This document shows, piece after piece, positions 46,321 through 48,414 of a stretch of DNA of 48,414 nt; the first letter of the stretch is position 1; each line of letters opens with the position of its first letter. The position numbers and the translations under genes were made by a program. The stretch lies in NCBI GenBank assembly GCA_020354005.1, contig CP070637.1:1625001-1673414 (forward strand). The letters are read 5' to 3'. Under the pieces are notes generated by a model that searched no databases, had not been told where the DNA came from, and saw only the letters and a list, made by a program, of their open reading frames with translations. This DNA comes from Ignavibacterium sp. GTDB lineage: Bacteria > Bacteroidota > Ignavibacteria > Ignavibacteriales > Ignavibacteriaceae.

Positions 46321-47733
46321 TCACTTTTCAGGCAGATATGGATCTGGTGTAAATGGTGGAATTGGAGGTTCCTGTTTAAATGTGCCGAGGTGTTTCAAAA
46401 GAGCTTCACCTGCGGGGTATCTTACCCAGAAATTAGGAGGAGCATTTAGCACCGGGTATTCTTCCCTGGGATCTAAATGCAGGTTGTAGAACAGAGGGAC
46501 AGAGTACTCTTTAGGTGGTACACCGAAGCCCTTGTCCAATTCTTTGGTCATCATTTTCCAATTTCTCCATTTAACGCCATAAACGTGTCTCCCTACATAA
46601 ATGATTACCTCTTCCCGACCTGATTTGTAATTTTTGCCCATAAAGAAATCTGTCATATCCTTAGAATCAATGATCCTGTCTGATGGGATTTTGCCGCCGG
46701 CTATATTTGCAAAAGTTGAATACAAATCCATTTCGTGAACGATTTCATTGGAGACAGTTTTAGCAGGTATTTTTCCTGGCCATCGAATAATAAAAGGCAC
46801 CCTCAAACTCCCTTCCAATCCGGTAAAATAGCTTCCCCTCCAAGGTCCCGCGAATCCTTGGTGAGGTATAGCTGCTTCAGGACCATTGTCTGCTGTAAAT
46901 ATGAAAATGGTGTTTTCTTTAATTCCTTCCTGATCCACTACATCAAGCAGTTCACCAACATAATCATCCAGTTGGGCTAAAACATCCCCCCACTTTCCAT
47001 TTCCAGTTGATCCTTTTCGAGTTGGTTCCGGTTCCACAGGCAGATGTGTCTGGGTGTATGGTATAAAACAGAAGAAGGGCTGATCTCCTTTGGCTTTTCT
47101 TTTTATGAAATCTTTGGCCTTGTCGGTAATCTCTCTATCCATCATTAATCTTTGTGCCGAATTATAAACCTTAATGTTTTCAGGCTTTTCTCCTCTTTTC
47201 GCTTCCATTACGTACTCATACTTTACCTGGGGTGTTACTCCTTCTATGAACAGATCATTGTCCGGCCAATAGCTTTCATCGGAAGAATTTGGTATTCCAT
47301 ACCATTCATCAAATCCTTGATCTGTAGGGTATCGGCCTTCGGAGTCGCCCAGATGCCATTTGCCAAACATTCCAGTGACATATCCGGCGTCCTTCAACAT
47401 TTCAGGCATTGTATACTCCCATTGAGTGAGACCATATTCGCCAACGCCTAAAGGCACCTCTGCATTACCGGTTCGGATAGCATAGCGTCCGGTCATTATT
47501 GCAGCACGACTCGGTGTGCATTGAGCTTCTACATTGAAATTCAGCAGGCGCATGCCTTCATCTGCAAGTTTGTCTATGCGAGGAGTAGGAGCACCGCGCA
47601 AAATTCCTCCTCCATAACACCCGAGTTCTCCCCATCCAAAATTGTCCATAAAAATCAGAACTATGTTTGGCTTATCTTGTGCTGATAATGAAAATCCCAA
47701 AAGTAAAAGAATTGTAATCAATATTTTTCGCAT
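46321..47733 (-). CDS. Formylglycine-dependent sulfatase, secreted
   Basis: A 470-aa arylsulfatase-family enzyme that cleaves sulfate esters. The signal peptide ends at SLSAQ (residue 19). The sulfatase signature C-x-P-S-R is in EAQCTPSRAAIMTGR; Cys72 would be oxidised to formylglycine by a maturase (not in the window). Further motifs are PNIVLIFMDNFGWGELGCYGGG, GMFGKWHLGD and IFTADNGPE. The first metal-site pair is Asp-Asn (MDN) instead of the usual Asp-Asp, as in one sulfatase subfamily. A hand count of one 60-base line (46801-46860) gives 53% G+C against 27% in the neighbouring integrase (45421-45480), suggesting acquisition by transfer. The likely substrate is a sulfated glycan. Confidence 0.95.
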   Translation of the reverse strand: MRKILITILLLLGFSLSAQDKPNIVLIFMDNFGWGELGCYGGGILRGAPTPRIDKLADEGMRLLNFNVEAQCTPSRAAIMTGRYAIRTGNAEVPLGVGEYGLTQWEYTMPEMLKDAGYVTGMFGKWHLGDSEGRYPTDQGFDEWYGIPNSSDESYWPDNDLFIEGVTPQVKYEYVMEAKRGEKPENIKVYNSAQRLMMDREITDKAKDFIKRKAKGDQPFFCFIPYTQTHLPVEPEPTRKGSTGNGKWGDVLAQLDDYVGELLDVVDQEGIKENTIFIFTADNGPEAAIPHQGFAGPWRGSYFTGLEGSLRVPFIIRWPGKIPAKTVSNEIVHEMDLYSTFANIAGGKIPSDRIIDSKDMTDFFMGKNYKSGREEVIIYVGRHVYGVKWRNWKMMTKELDKGFGVPPKEYSVPLFYNLHLDPREEYPVLNAPPNFWVRYPAGEALLKHLGTFKQEPPIPPFTPDPYLPEK

Positions 47734-47913
47734 AATATATTCCTCCTTATTTGTACGAATATTTATAATGTAAAATTGCTGACAATGTTTTACATAATCA
47801 ATGAATAGTCAATACATAATAATCATACTCACCAACCAATTCTCATGCCCACGATTCCATACTCAAGCCACATCACAGCCCTCCCCACACACCAATCATA
47901 ACACTCAATTAAA

Positions 47914-47942
47914 CCCCTGCCTATGTTATTAAGCAGGGATTG
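47914..47942. repeat. Palindromic repeat, copy 2 (upstream of the sulfatase)
   Basis: A 29-base palindrome CCCCTGC-CTATGTTATTAA-GCAGGG(A), in the same orientation as copy 1 and 1.64 kb from it, so the two flank the sulfatase gene. The rest of the gene-free stretch 47734-48121 is AT-rich and holds nothing else I recognise apart from a GAGAG ribosome-binding sequence before the next ATG. Confidence 0.65.
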
Positions 47943-48121
47943 GGGAAAATGAAATTTGGTGTTTTGATTATTTTAATAATCTGCAGATTTCAGTAATGAC
48001 GCAGAAATAGTCAATTATGACATATTGAAAATAATAATCTTTATTTGAATGGTAAAAGGAAGAAATTTTCAATGGCATCCTATTGGGGTATATATATTGA
48101 ATTTAAGAGAGAACATATAAT

Positions 48122-48414
48122 ATGAACTCCGGGAACCAATTATTATCAATTGCAGCTATCTTTTTATTGCAACTTCTTTTGATGAATGCGAATAAGCACA
48201 ATATTGAAAGAATGCAACTTAAGAACACCAACACCGCTGTCATCGCAGCCTCCTCTGTTGCTCAATCAATGATTGAAGAAATTCAACAAAAGGCCTTCGA
48301 TGAAAATACGGTTTCAAAATCAGTTTTGAATGATGCGAATTTAACAGACTTATCATACTTGGGACCCGATAAAGGAGAGTTCAACAATACACAATTCGAC
48401 GATATTGATGATTA
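48122..48414 (+). CDS. Unknown protein, 3'-truncated by the window edge; pilin-like N-terminus
   Basis: 97 codons are visible before the window ends. After SGNQ comes a hydrophobic helix (LLSIAAIFLLQLLLM, residues ~7-22), then a charged region and VAQSMIEEIQQKAFDE. This last stretch resembles the amphipathic helix of type IV pilin-like or pseudopilin proteins (AxxLIEEIxxKAFD), but the Gly/Glu5 prepilin cleavage pattern is not clear. The ATG at 48122 is preceded by GAGAG. It may start a pilus or secretion operon beyond the window; function unassigned. Confidence 0.6.
   Translation, partial: MNSGNQLLSIAAIFLLQLLLMNANKHNIERMQLKNTNTAVIAASSVAQSMIEEIQQKAFDENTVSKSVLNDANLTDLSYLGPDKGEFNNTQFDDIDD

Noticed and set aside
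45008-48414. Complete prophage or plasmid integration
   Set aside because: Only an integrase and a sulfatase are present; no structural, replication or lysis genes are seen.

Overview
The window is an AT-rich bacterial chromosome segment (roughly one third G+C by eye) that fits the Bacteroidota/Ignavibacteriota/Chlorobiota group, most likely an Ignavibacteria-like organism. The support is a very large C25 (gingipain-like) protease with a type IX secretion (T9SS) C-terminal sorting module, a second protein with a T9SS-like module, a Bacteroidetes-type promoter (TTTG-N20-TAAATTTG) before tgt, many lipoproteins, and frequent TTG starts. The taxon is an inference; no rRNA is present.

Region 1 (1-9.7 kb, + strand): 3' part of mutL, an isobutyryl-CoA-mutase-type B12 mutase large subunit, a UbiA/DPPR-synthase-like prenyltransferase, a lipoprotein, a CNNM/CorC-type membrane protein, a DCC (DUF393) protein, tgt, yajC and an NfeD-type membrane protease.
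Region 2 (9.7-13.6 kb, - strand): sucD with a lysine-rich tail, ndk, a NamZ/DUF1343 muramidase-like lipoprotein and another lipoprotein, apparently one transcription unit.
Region 3 (13.9-18.0 kb): a secreted protein with an internal T9SS-like module, then a compact - strand operon: a degenerate PurC-like protein, psd, pssA, purS, purQ and tatA. It mixes purine and phosphatidylethanolamine synthesis.
Region 4 (18.1-21.8 kb, + strand): ybaB, recR, a methyltransferase, two tandem small lipoproteins (the second without a standard start codon) and ftsX.

Region 5 (21.9-37.2 kb) is an extracellular polysaccharide locus: SLBB export protein, Wzz-like chain-length protein, UDP-glucuronate decarboxylase, FkbM methyltransferase, MurJ-type flippase, GT9, methyltransferase, a Wzy/O-antigen-ligase gene split by an in-frame TGA, GT4, GT2, DegT aminotransferase, a PglC-like initiating phosphoglycosyl transferase, and a divergent methyltransferase. 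Together they could make, flip, polymerise and export a glycan containing xylose and an amino sugar. Next come the 5.8-kb C25/T9SS protein and glmS, which supplies glucosamine-6-phosphate for amino-sugar nucleotides.

Region 6 (45.0-48.4 kb) is accessory: intact tRNA-Phe(GAA) with a terminator, inverted repeats, a tyrosine recombinase, and a G+C-richer FGly-type sulfatase flanked by two copies of a 29-bp palindromic repeat, then a truncated gene at the window edge. I did not find a clearly new multi-gene system. The best leads are the PurC-like protein, the split Wzy gene, the mutase active-site signature, and the repeat-flanked sulfatase beside the tRNA-associated integrase.
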